Below, piece after piece: positions 47,001-60,554 of a DNA stretch of 64,000 nt. Source of the DNA: Dioscorea cayenensis subsp. rotundata (taxonomy: Eukaryota; Streptophyta; Magnoliopsida; Dioscoreales; Dioscoreaceae). The stretch spans positions 434,001-498,000 of the forward strand of contig NC_052495.1 of assembly GCF_009730915.1 (NCBI RefSeq). Direction: 5' to 3'. A model generated the notes under the pieces. It saw only the letters and a list, made by a program, of their open reading frames with translations. It was not told the origin of the DNA and did no database searches. A program made the position numbers and the translations under genes. Every line of letters starts with the position of its first letter. Position 1 is the stretch's first letter.

Positions 47001-48746
47001 GACATATAATTAGGTATAGGACATCTTGCTAAAGGCGAGTTAAAAGATGATGAATAAAGAGATTTGTTAGGATGAAAATCCATGTAAATGGACAGGTTCA
47101 TTTTGTAATGTGTGAAACTGGTCACTCCTGCTTCCACACAGTTAACAGCCACCTTTTGCATGGTAGCATTTTCGCTTCACCATCTGGTGTTTCCCATATC
47201 ATGTGCAACATGTTTTCCTCATTATTATAATGAATCATTACTATTCAGAATCAAGCCCCTGCATGTTGGAGACATCCAGCCAAATACTCATTTCCTCCAC
47301 AAGTCTCATACATGATACATTCCTGTGAGTAAAAGTCAATCCCCTATCAGCATTATGACAGCCACAGACATGAAATCTATCCTATGAGTTAGAAAATTTT
47401 CCTAACTACATATTGCCATAGTTTGTCTTGGGAAAATATGATAAAAAAGTATCATATCTGGAGGACAATAATATAGCACTGTCTAGCCACAATTGCAGTA
47501 GTATGTACATAATGCATATAAAAAAACGAGGAAAACTTAAGATGGAAAACTTGCTTCACTAGAAAGACAAAGTGTATAAACCACCAAGATGGATAATATG
47601 CAGATTATTTGTCTTGAAAGTATAGCTTTCATGTTTTCAGATTTACTTAGTATACAGAGCTGCTAATGCTGTACAGAATTGATATTTATTTTACTACATA
47701 GGTACCAAAAGAAGTATAGTTTCATTAAGATTTAACCATTTATGGTGTACAAACCTGGTCTCCTTTTCGTCCTTGTGAGCTCTGCTCTGTTGTTGTCAGT
47801 TCTTGGTGTGAAGAGAATTGCATGTAAACATTCCTTCCCCTGAAATGGAAAACGAGGTTGGAGGAAGAAGAGAAAATATATTATAGGCAATAAACTGAAG
47901 CATAATCAAAATCTCAATTCAGCAAATGGCACAAGTTCAAATGAACAGCGGGAGATAGTCCAGAAGAAAAATCTCAAATTAATCTCCTATTATAACCACA
48001 ACACCTTCAATTGAGATGATTGAGCACCATCAAGCAGTTAAAACCCTTCAGGTGTTGCTGGTGGGAATTTAATATTCAAATTGATAATAAATGCTATAAT
48101 TGTTTATAAGCAATTTTCCATGAATGCTCTAGAGGTCTTTCATACAAGTTTTGTTCATTTCCCCCCGAGCAAAACATAACCTACGCATCATGTCATTGAA
48201 CAGGGGTAAAATCATATAAATTAAAGCCAGTCTAATTGAATTAAGTGGAAAAGAGAAAGATGGAAGCCGACCCATATGCTAGAATACCAATACACACAAA
48301 ATCATAACAAATACACAGTTCGATAAGGGCAGTACCTTATATTTGGCTGCATATTTCCATAGTACTGCAGGGCAGTAACAGCAGAAGACACATCATACAT
48401 CTGAAGAAGAGCCTGGCATAACAAGTATCAAAACATCACATCAACTTATTCCCATCTTTGTCACTCGAAATTTAATCTCAAAAACACATTTTTTACATGA
48501 TTAAACGAAAACAACTCACTAAACAAAAAACAATCAAATTTCAAAACCTGATTTTTCGCCCGCAACATTACAATCTTTGTGACCACACCGAATGGCTGCA
48601 ATAATTGAAGCAAATCATTCTGCAAACGAAAGGAAAGGTCAAAACTTCATCAAAGATCGCATTTTTATCGAACATGATCACAAGCCTACCTCAGTAATCT
48701 CATGCCCTACGTTCCGAATGTGAATCACTTTCGATGGCTCAGTCAT
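44069..48746 (-). CDS. PTB: Polypyrimidine tract-binding protein (PTB1/2 type)
   Basis: RNA-binding splicing regulator of 448 residues from fourteen exons: 48690-48746, 48548-48619, 48336-48412, 47755-47839, 46400-46532, 46078-46142, 45944-45993, 45818-45859, 45540-45591, 45385-45442, 45250-45263, 45010-45117, 44785-44928 and 44069-44458. Four RRM-like units are visible: VIHIRNVGHEIT...LLQPFG, ILLVTIHHLLYP...SPHGFVEKIV, CTILVSNLNPD...YGNIVRIK and MIHVSTLPQDIT...HGTIVSSKLF. The linker GLYALHPTGPRAVSFAQMSNAAAVAAAFGG matches Arabidopsis PTB1/2. Exon 11 is only 14 nt and is required to keep frame. Arabidopsis PTB1/2 regulate their own splicing, so alternative forms are likely here. Intron 4 holds a candidate cassette exon. 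Confidence 0.93.
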
Positions 48747-49917
48747 CTTCGATCAAACTACATTGAAAACAACATAATCAACAAATCTATGACCCCTTGC
48801 TGAGAATCAAAGAAATCCAGAGAGTTCTAGGAAGCTCGAGCACAATACCCGGAATAAGAAGAGCTTGAAAAAACTTGAAGCTTTTCGAGGTTCTGGGATG
48901 TAGCTAGTGAGATCGATTGAGAAGCATGAAGGTGATTGTTAGGGTTTTTGGAAATCTCGATTTGCTTCTCGGATTGGCTGGATTAGGGTGAGAAATGCGA
49001 GGATTTTGCCCTAGATGATGGTTTCCATTGCCGCACTCGCTGTCGTCTTTATCCAAAGCCCGTAGCAGGCCAAACAGTTTTGAACGTCGGATTAACATCA
49101 AGATTCGTGCAACATGCGATCTATTTTGGAACGTCGGATTTAAGCCATTTGGTAATTGATTTATTTTAAAAATATTAAAAATAGACTTGGTTGAATTTGT
49201 TATATTATTTATTTATTTTCCTTTTAAATTTTTACGGGACATCTTATTATGATCTGTGCGTGTTATATAAATGCATGTAAATTTGCAATCAATTGAGAAG
49301 TATTATATAATGAAGTTAATATTTTAATTAAGATGTTATTTCAAACAATGTTCATATTAATATTATTAGCAATTGTTCATTTATAAATATAAATTCCTAC
49401 TTATTTACTATAACTTAAATTTTTTAATTAATTATTATTTATTATAAATAAATAAAAATGAACATGATAAGATATGGACAAATAGAATATGAGAGCTTGA
49501 TTTTTTTATAGGAATATAAAAAAAATATAAATATAATATTGATAAGCTTATATTTTATCTTATATTTGAAGTGTATCATTATTTGTTAAAATACAATATA
49601 AATTTTATGTCAATATATAAAATTATCTTTTATAATATAATTAGATATATATTTTAAAATAAATATGTATTTTTTTTAACGATAAATTTATTGTCTTAAA
49701 TTTGACGATAAAAAAACTTAAATAAAAGAGAGAAATCCAACAAAAATAAAAAACAAACTTAATTTATAAAATGAGTCAATAGATAATTTATAACCTTCGT
49801 ATTCCAGTTGTGGGATATAACTAATCTTTATTAATTTATTAAAATTAAAATTAATTTTTTTAAAAAAAAATTACTAAAAAAATAATTAGGTCCATTACTG
49901 ACGTGGCACAACCACTT
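48747..49917. other. PTB/Alba divergent intergenic region
   Basis: The PTB leader runs to about 48960, followed by AT-rich sequence up to the Alba promoter. No other gene seen. Confidence 0.5.
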
Positions 49918-49918
49918 C

Positions 49919-49980
49919 GGGCCCACTTCGAATTGGAGTGTTCTTAAAATTTGTGCATATAAATAGCTCGACAAGGCCCA
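49919..49980 (+). promoter_or_regulatory. Alba gene promoter: TATA and site II-like motifs
   Basis: GGGCCCA at 49919-49925, TATAAATA at 49958-49965 and GGCCCA at 49975-49980. A GACGTGGC (G-box-like) sits near 49900. A transcript start near 49990 is expected. A 5' UTR intron probably ends at TTTTAG directly before the ATG. Confidence 0.6.
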
Positions 49981-50219
49981 CAACGCACTCATACGCTTCA
50001 CTATTTCTCCGCATCGCATCGAGGAACCCGCTTCCCTCTCTCGTTCAAGGTCCAAACCCTAGCCTTTATCTCCTGCTTTTCTTCCTCCTTTTAATCATTG
50101 AATTCTCTTGTAATTCATCATTTGGTTGGATCCTATATCGCTTTTTCCTTTCAATTCTTGTGATCTGATGTTTTGAGTGTTTTTTTGGTTGATTTGATTG
50201 GTTTTTTGGGCGGTTTTAG

Positions 50220-52783
50220 ATGGATCGGTACCAGAGAGTGGAAAAGCCGATGCCGGAGTCGGCTATTGACGAGAACGAGATCCGGATCACGGCGCAAGGG
50301 AGGATTAGGAATTACATCACATACGCTATTGCGTTGTTTCAGGTTTTGCTCTTTTCTCTTGAATTTGTTTCGATGGGATTGTTGAGTGTGTTTTTGTGAT
50401 GAATTTATGGTGTAGTTATGCATTAGGACTTGATATATAGAAGTTTTAGTGAATATGATTGAGAGGATTGAGTGTTTGATGTTGATATTGAGTCAGATGC
50501 TTCCTTTTTGGTTTTGTAGACATCTATCGATCTAATTAGGAAGGTATTAATTGTCTATTTACATCACAATATCGCTTGAAAGTGGAAACATAATAATATA
50601 TTGTCAGTATTGTTCTTTAAATAATGGGAATCGTTAATCTTGATCACGGATTCATGGAACCACAGATACCGTGTTTTGACCAACTTTGTGAAATTACAGT
50701 AGTATGCGATAATTCCTTGTCTGATGTTGCGGATTTAGATGACTTGGATATCAGCTGGTGAATTTTCTTGTCTCTATATATTTTGATGAAACAATGTTGT
50801 TTCAATAACAACTTTTTATCGTTATGAAAACTTTTGAACATGAAGACAGCTTTTTATTAAGTTTGTTGAATGAAATTATGGCCGTTGTATTATTCGTTGT
50901 TCAGAAGCATCATTGTTTTCAGAAATTGTTGAAAAAGAGTCGCTCCTCCTTTAAAAAAGCTGTTTTTTTTTTAAAATTATCCACTTGATTATGTATTGTT
51001 ACTTTTAATGGGTATTCAGTATGACGTCGTTCTGTGGAAATGGTTTAGATAGCAGTGTTCTGATATAGTCTCTTTCTACTATTGAAATAATTTATAAGAC
51101 TCTAAAACTCTCTTATTATTTTATATGCTGGCTGCCAAATTGATAATTCATCTATTTTATAAGCACACCAACTCAGTATAATATTCTTGTTGCTATAACA
51201 TGAGACCTACGCCCTTGATTTTTTTAGTCAGCATTGGTTTTTTGTTTCACTTTGTCAGGAAAAAGGATCTGATGAAATTGTTCTTAAAGCCATGGGAAGA
51301 GCCATAAATAAGGTTGTGGTTATTGCTGAACTGATTAAGGTTGGTATTGACTTATTAACAGAGCCATGAGCTTGCGTAAACCAAGACTTGTGCTTCTATC
51401 CTATGTTTTCTCTAACAACATTTCTATATGCAGAGAAGGATTGTAGGTCTCTATCAGAACACCACTACTGGGTCTATTGATATAACTGATAGTTGGGAGC
51501 CTTTGGAAGAAGGCCTTCTCCCGTAAGATGCAATTTCTTTCATTTGCTTTATTTTTTTCAACCATGACAGACCATCTTAAATATACTGACATATACTTTT
51601 TGTAGTCTTGAAACTACCCGTCATGTATCAGTGATGGCAATAACTTTGTCCAAGAAGGAATTGGATTCCTCCTCTCCGGGGTAAGTGTTCACTGTCCTTG
51701 CCAAGTTCAATAAGTTGACAGTCTGCAATTTGCTCAGAAAATTTTGATAACTTGGATCCTGTTCCGCTTTCACAGCTAAATTTTATTTTTCATGAAAATA
51801 TAGTCTTAGTAACTCTGTAAGAGAGCCTTTATATTGGGAACTGCTTTGGAACTAATAATTTTTGTTGTTGAGACAATTGGAAGTAGCTTATTAATTAATT
51901 TCTTGCGCTATACATTTCTCATTTTTTGTTTGTACCAGTAATAGATTCTGATCTTTATCATTTCATCACACAGATACCAACCACCCATACCGGCTGACCA
52001 GGTGAAACCTTTGGAAGAATCTGATTATGGAGGTATCTTACTTTAATTGATGTCATGGTTGTACAGATTTTTCTCTCACTGTTTACATTCAGTTGTTGAG
52101 TGTGTTGTCTGGTTCATTGGATGTATGTAGAGTCTTTACCTAGTGGTCATGGTAGAGGGCGTGGTGGTCGTGGAAGGGGCAGAGGAAGAGGTAAGAAATA
52201 CACGAACTGTAATCTTGTTGTTCCACTGTATTTGGATTTTTCCTATATGGAATAATTATGGCATCATACACATTCTTGCTACGTACATTTTCTCCCGTGG
52301 ATGATGTTTGTGGTACACTATCAAGCAGGGGCTAGCAATGAGTTTATGGATGACGATGTTGATGGAGGATGGAATGAAGGGCATGGATATGGTTACAGAG
52401 GAAGAGGACGAGGACGAGGTCGTGGACCTCGTGGTCGTGGTTTCCGCGGGCGTGCAAGAGGATACAATGGTGGATATGATGGTAATATTCATCACGAACC
52501 AAAGGAATACAATGAGTATGATGACCTGGAAGGACCTCCACAAGGACAAGGTGAACTCCTAGATTATTAATCTTTTGTTACATCGGTAGATGACGAGTTT
52601 TGTTGTCCTTGTACTCTTGAAAGGAATACAATCATTTAGGAAAATCTAAAAATCTATCTGTTTAGTTCACCTATCCTACTTGACTGATTACACTAACTAT
52701 TTTCTTCAAATGCAGTACAAGGAGGCAGGGGACGCGGAAGGGTTCGTGGCCGTGGCCGAGGACACGAGCAACCAGATGCTTGA
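50220..52783 (+). CDS. Alba-domain RGG-repeat nucleic acid-binding protein
   Basis: 258 residues from eight exons: 50220-50342, 51259-51339, 51434-51522, 51606-51680, 51974-52032, 52131-52190, 52329-52550 and 52716-52783. Residues of about 20-110 form the Alba fold: NEIRITAQGRIRNYITYAI, then DEIVLKAMGRAINKVVVIAELIKRR and GLYQNTTTGSIDITDSW. The C-terminal half is Gly/Arg-rich (GRGRGGRGRGRGRG, RGRGRGRGPRGRGFRGRARG, GGRGRGRVRGRGRGH), as in plant At1g76010/At1g20220 proteins. The family binds RNA and DNA and is linked to mRNA stability and translation and to R-loop binding; which applies here is not shown. The RGG runs are spread over three small exons and are likely arginine-methylation sites. 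Confidence 0.93.
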
Positions 52784-53705
52784 GCTTTCTTTATAGATGT
52801 AATTGTGCTAGTTTGACAGTGTGGGGGAGCATATTTTTCTGTGTTTGTTAGCAAAGTAGCATTTATAAATTGTTTATCTTCATTCGTTAGCTGGTTCTAG
52901 TGGTAGGTTCCCTGTGCTGAGAGCTAGATTTTAAGAATATAGATTGTATATGTGCAAATGGATTTTTGTAGGCAATATTCATCTTGTGCATTCATTTATT
53001 CTTAAAAATATTTATCAGTGGCTTCATGCTTGTTTGAAAAACAAAACAAAGCTTACCATGGTTGTCTTGCGGGTATTTATTTATTTTTAGAGTTTTTATA
53101 AGGTGATATTTGATTTAATTAGTATTAATTTTTTTAAAAAATACTTTAAATATTAGTTTTTTAATGTGGAAATTTATATAATTATTATTTTTTTTGCCCA
53201 CGTTCTTTTGCCCATATAAGAATTAATTATAATTTAAGAGTACATCATTAAGAGGCATGTTGTTCATAGAACCTATCCCCTTGACCCAGGGCTACCAGCC
53301 CGTTAGCATCCACTAAAGCTATACAAATAAAATTAGACACGAAAAAAATAAAAATAAATTGAAATAGAATGTAACTTACAGAATAAAACTGATTTAATTA
53401 ACATTCCCCAGCAGAACTCATGTGATGAGATGGTCAAAAGAAACCAATGCCTAATGATGACCAAAACGGTATAAAACTCACTTAACTTATAAATCTCATT
53501 AATTCTCACATTAATTGAGAGTAACTAAACCTTTTTAAATTCTCCCGAAATATTAAATAAAGTTCTCTGCTCATATAGCTACTCTTGACATATGACTCAA
53601 GCCTTTAAACTGCAGAAACAAACCAAACAAAATTGCATCTCAACAACTATATTATTGAAAGTCAATAAGCAATGCAATACTACTGAGTACTGAGTTATGA
53701 ATGAC
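52784..53705. other. Convergent 3' intergenic region
   Basis: 3' UTRs of the Alba gene (plus) and RPL3 (minus) with AT-rich spacer. No other gene seen. Confidence 0.55.
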
Positions 53706-56241
<2,536 letters not shown>

Positions 56242-56383
56242 TCAATCTGCAACATGACAATGGCCACGCAAACTTTTAATAATACAACAAAACTACGAAA
56301 ACCGCGCCAATGAAATGAGAACAACAATCAAATCAATCAAAGCTATTGTTTTTTCCCATAATTTTTCAGTAACCTCCTCTAAA

Positions 56384-56700
56384 ACAAGTCATCAAAACAT
56401 AAAACAAATGACAAATAAAAGTTCAACGCTTCAATCCATATCCTATAGCGAATCAAAACCATCAGGCCACGGAGAACCACATTAGTATACACTATACACA
56501 GAACAAGATATACATATCAAAATGAGAGTTCGATAATTCAACATCCTCAAACAAGTCATCAAAATATCAAACAAGTGATAACTGAGAGCTCAACAGCTCA
56601 ATCCTAGGTCCAACAGCGAAACAGAATCATCACTTGGAATCGACCATAGAAAATCACTTTCGTAAACACCATCGCTCTTACAGATCAAACTAAACAAGTT
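56384..56700. repeat. Degenerate duplication in RPL3 5' UTR intron
   Basis: A roughly 167-bp unit ('acaagtcatcaaaa..', '..agctcaacagctcaatcc..', '..caacagcgaa..') appears twice, with heavy divergence. Confidence 0.55.
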
Positions 56701-56838
56701 CTATGATGAATACTTCGATCCAAACCAAACCCTAACCCTAATCCTAAAACAACAATCGCATACCAGTGGGATCAACTCCTCCTCCTCGCCGCCGACGAAC
56801 ACCACCTCCAGAGCTTTCTCACAACCCTAGAGCTTCCA

Positions 56839-57043
56839 TTATATACCCGCCATATTAGAGAATGGGATACTAAATGACAATAATACCCTTCCACTCAGTA
56901 TAAGGTCAATAAACGAACCATGTACAAATTGGGCATTTCAATCTTTCGCCCCTGTTAATCTCAACCGTTTATCGTCCTTCATAAGGATCGACGGCGGGGA
57001 AGGGATCGTCTTCATCGTCTTTCTCGCTGCTCGATCTCCATCA
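56839..57043. promoter_or_regulatory. RPL3-CSN8 divergent promoter
   Basis: About 205 bp separates the RPL3 TATA box (TATATAA, complement of 56839-56845) from the CSN8 ATG. Both transcripts must start within or at the edge of this stretch, so they share a promoter region. Confidence 0.6.
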
Positions 57044-59534
57044 ATGGACCTCTCCGAGCTTCATGGCGCTCTCGCCTCCAAGTCTTACGATAAGATCGGC
57101 GAGCTCTGCGATGAGCTTTTGATTCAGGTGAGTGTTAGGATTTCTCTAGGGTTTAGTCATTTCCGTCCCTTGATTATCAGTGTTTTCTCCTTTTCTCTTG
57201 ATTTAAATTTTTTTTTTTCTCGTATCTGGATCAGGTTGCATCGAGAGGAATCGCCTTCCAGGAGGAGTGGCCTTATGCGATCCATCTCATCGGGCACATC
57301 TATGCTAACGATTTGTGAGTTTTCTTCATTTTGTTCTTGGTGATTCTTGTGATTAGGGTTTTGCTGATCGTGTTTGGGATGGTTGTAGGAATAGTGCTAG
57401 GTTTTTGTGGAAATCGATTCCTGAGGGGATTAAGAAGAGCCGGCCGGAGATTATGGCGGCTTGGAAGATTGGGCAGTGTCTTTGGACTAGGGATTATGCC
57501 GGAGTATATGGCGCTGTGCGTGGGTTTGAATGGAGTCCTGAAGCGGTGGCACTTGTCACTGCCTTTGCTGGTGAGTTTCATTAATTCTTTTGGCATTTGA
57601 AAAGAAAATTTTTTTTTTTGAAGTGTTTAATGGATTTTTTTTTCTTTCTGTATTTTGGTGCAATAGCAAAGTTTTTTTTTTTTATTCATAGTTTAATCTA
57701 AGAACTATCATATGATAATGCTGACCAGTGCGTTGGAATTCTCTATTATTATTTGGAAATTGAAGTTTTATTTCACTAGGTGTCACTGAAAATTTTCAAA
57801 CTTTACTAGCATGAATTCCTTATTTTTACTCTTAAATTTGTGTGAGTTGAAACTGGTTAGACTTTCTCTTCATATTTTTGTTTTCCTTCCCTAATGTTCT
57901 GTGCTCATGAAGTTCTTGACACAATATCAACATTAGTTGAAAAGAACTCTGCTTGTAAATCTATTTGCCGAGTAGAATTAAAATCCTGTCCATCTTGAGC
58001 AATGCTTTGTCTTGAAGTTGAATTTTTATGAGATGAAGCTTGTTTTTTTAGGTTTATATACTTGTGTTCCTTTCCTGAAATTCAATGCGAATGGAGTTCT
58101 TTGTACAATTTCAAATTTTGTAGGAAAGAAATAGACTTAGAATCTAGGCCATTTCAAAGAATGCATGGTATTTTTTTTTTTTTTTGATTGGGCTTAGCCA
58201 CCTAGGTTTTCTTTATCAGCTTTTATTAAATGTGTTGTTGAATAAAATTGTGACAGATGTGGTTGGCATCATTCCTGTCAGCATCTAATACTAGATTGGT
58301 ATTAGATTGGTTATGTGGCAAAATTTTCAATCCAGAATCTCCATTAAAAGATTAAGCAAATTTATAAGTGCCACAGGCATTCATTAATTATGAATTATTG
58401 ATTAAGACAGCAAACTTCCATCTTTTCAGGGTATTCCACCAATCTAGAAATTTATTGGATTCCGGAGACTTTACTGTGTGTTTATTGGTTGTAATTCATG
58501 CACTTATTAACAACTGTAAAAAGTCATATGAACTGGATGAAAAGGTGTATCAGAATTTTTAGTATTTGATTGAAATTGCCTATTAAGCCCTAGTTGCAGA
58601 CTAACGATAAATGAATCTCTTTGAGCACCTCATTTGTAATTTCATAATGGCATGCACATTATAACTGAAATAACTGTATGGTTCCATCAGATCTTGATCT
58701 TGTTATGTTTAAATTCCATGATGGCATGCATAACTGTTCACTTGTGTAAATTTTTAACTAATAACTGAAGTTGTGGTAGGTTAGCCAAATACAGCTAAGC
58801 TTCTGATTTTATTTCTCCCTCACTGTTGACCCATTGGATGTGATTGTCATTGTGAGTTTGTTGCCTGTACAGCAGTTTTAATTATTTGTGATGTTGCAGA
58901 GAATTACACCAATAAGATGTTCAACCTATTAGTTTCTGCGTATTCAACGATCTCTGTTGCTGATGCGGCTCACTGCTTGGGCATGTCCGAGAATGAAGCA
59001 ACCAACTGTATGTTTCCAAACTTTGATGATCATTTGAAAACTATTTTACTGATGATATAATGGCACATCAAAATTATCTCTTGGGCTGTCGACGCAATTA
59101 CTTTTGTGAACATGAGTTCATTGGCCAACTCTTATACATAACTATTGAAATAGTGTAGTCATGTATTAAGTAACATTGTGCTTGTTTCCTTGATTCTAAT
59201 TATATTTTCCTTGTTCCATGATTATAGAGCTTTGCTACCTATAAATCTAAACATTTCATCGTCATTATTTATCAGCTTTTACATTATCTCAAGGTGCTTT
59301 ATTTATTTTGAGACGAAAATTATATGATTCATTATCTTATCGCCACTGCATGCACAGTTATAGCTTACTATGTTTTTCATTGTTTCCTTCGCAGATGTAT
59401 TGCAACATGGTTGGACTTTGGATTCGTCGTCGGCGATGTTGATTGTGAAGAAGCCGAGTATTACCAAAGAGCAGAAACTGGACTCTAGCAAATTACAACG
59501 CTTGACAGAATATGTTTTCCATTTAGAGCATTAA
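57044..59534 (+). CDS. CSN8: COP9 signalosome subunit 8
   Basis: Subunit of the nuclear COP9 signalosome, which removes NEDD8/RUB from cullin-RING ligases. It lacks the catalytic JAMM centre (that is CSN5). Five exons: 57044-57127, 57235-57314, 57389-57570, 58900-59007 and 59395-59534, giving 197 residues, the same as Arabidopsis CSN8. Landmarks are KSYDKIGELCDELLIQ, NDLNSARFLWKSIPEGIKK, AWKIGQCLWTRDYAGVYGAV, the winged-helix PCI part NLLVSAYSTISVADAAHCLG and NYVLQHGWTLDSSSAML, and the C-terminal helix LQRLTEYVFHLEH. All phases close. Exon 4 is preceded by a 1.3-kb intron with no other gene. Confidence 0.95.
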
Positions 59535-60405
59535 ACTGTTCTGTTCTTTTGTTTCTCTATAACAAATCTATTGGGTTGGATAAAATACTTCCTCTGATTA
59601 CCATGTTGACATCCATGCAAAGCCCTGAACTTGCCCTTTTGATAGATGCCATTTTTTTTAAAAAAAATAATTTCGAAATAGTTGTCGTTTTACAATATTA
59701 AAGTAATATTTATTTTTTTAAATTTTATTTATTTTTAATGTTTTAAGTTATATAAATGAAAAGAGTAATATTTAGTCTAAAAAAAATATATTATTTCAAA
59801 AAAATGTTTAGTAATTTGGTTGATTTTTATATTAAATTTTAGAAATTTTAATATTATTTTTAATTTTTGTGCAATATAATTTTCAAATAGAGGGAGTAGT
59901 TGCTCAGAATTTTTTATTTGTCTTAATATGAAATTTTTTTTCAGTGTTTCTAGGACAAATAAGAAACAATGTTTTTGCTTGTTGCCTTTTTGATTTTTCA
60001 GATATTATTTGTTACCATCTAAATTTTATTTTACTTGTTTTAACTTTTAAGTTGAATTGAAATTATTTTTTTATTTACATATATATATATATACATTTTG
60101 TAGTGCTGCATCATTAGAATTTTTTTTTGTTTCTGATAAAAATTTATGATTTTATTTATTAAAATTAATTATATGTTTAATATACAAATAATATTTGGAA
60201 ACTGTAATTACACTATTCCCAAGGTCAGGAAAGTAAAAAAAACCTTCAAGGAAAATTCTAATTCAGTTAATCCGAAATCAACCAATCATACGCTGCCACG
60301 TTTCACAGCGCAGTTTCGAATTGGCGGGCAAAGGGCCACAAAAACCACATCAAATGAAAATTCAAAATAATTCAAACCGTTCGAAACGTTGAGGCTTCGT
60401 GTTCA

Positions 60406-60406
<1 letters not shown>
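59535..60406. other. CSN8 3' UTR and AT-rich spacer
   Basis: No gene seen. GC content rises after 60280 toward the next promoter. Confidence 0.5.

Positions 60407-60448
<42 letters not shown>
60407..60448 (+). repeat. (CT)n microsatellite in promoter/leader
   Basis: About 42 bp of CT repeat some 105 nt before the next ATG. CT-rich leader tracts are common in plant promoters and may help set the transcript start. Confidence 0.93.
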
Positions 60449-60451
<3 letters not shown>

Positions 60452-60554
60452 CATTGCAGAACTTCTTCATAGATTTCCTCTTCGTTGTAGTGAATTCCTT
60501 CCAATTTCGATGAATAATTCAAGGTATTGATCTTGTGTTTTCCCTTTTGAAGCC

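Noticed and set aside
50390-50480. C/D snoRNA in the Alba intron
   Set aside because: GTGATGA occurs, but no CTGA box or terminal stem lies within range.
56540-56660. C/D snoRNA in the RPL3 5' UTR intron
   Set aside because: A GTGATGA box is present on the minus strand, but no box D with a closing stem or rRNA guide was found at the right distance.
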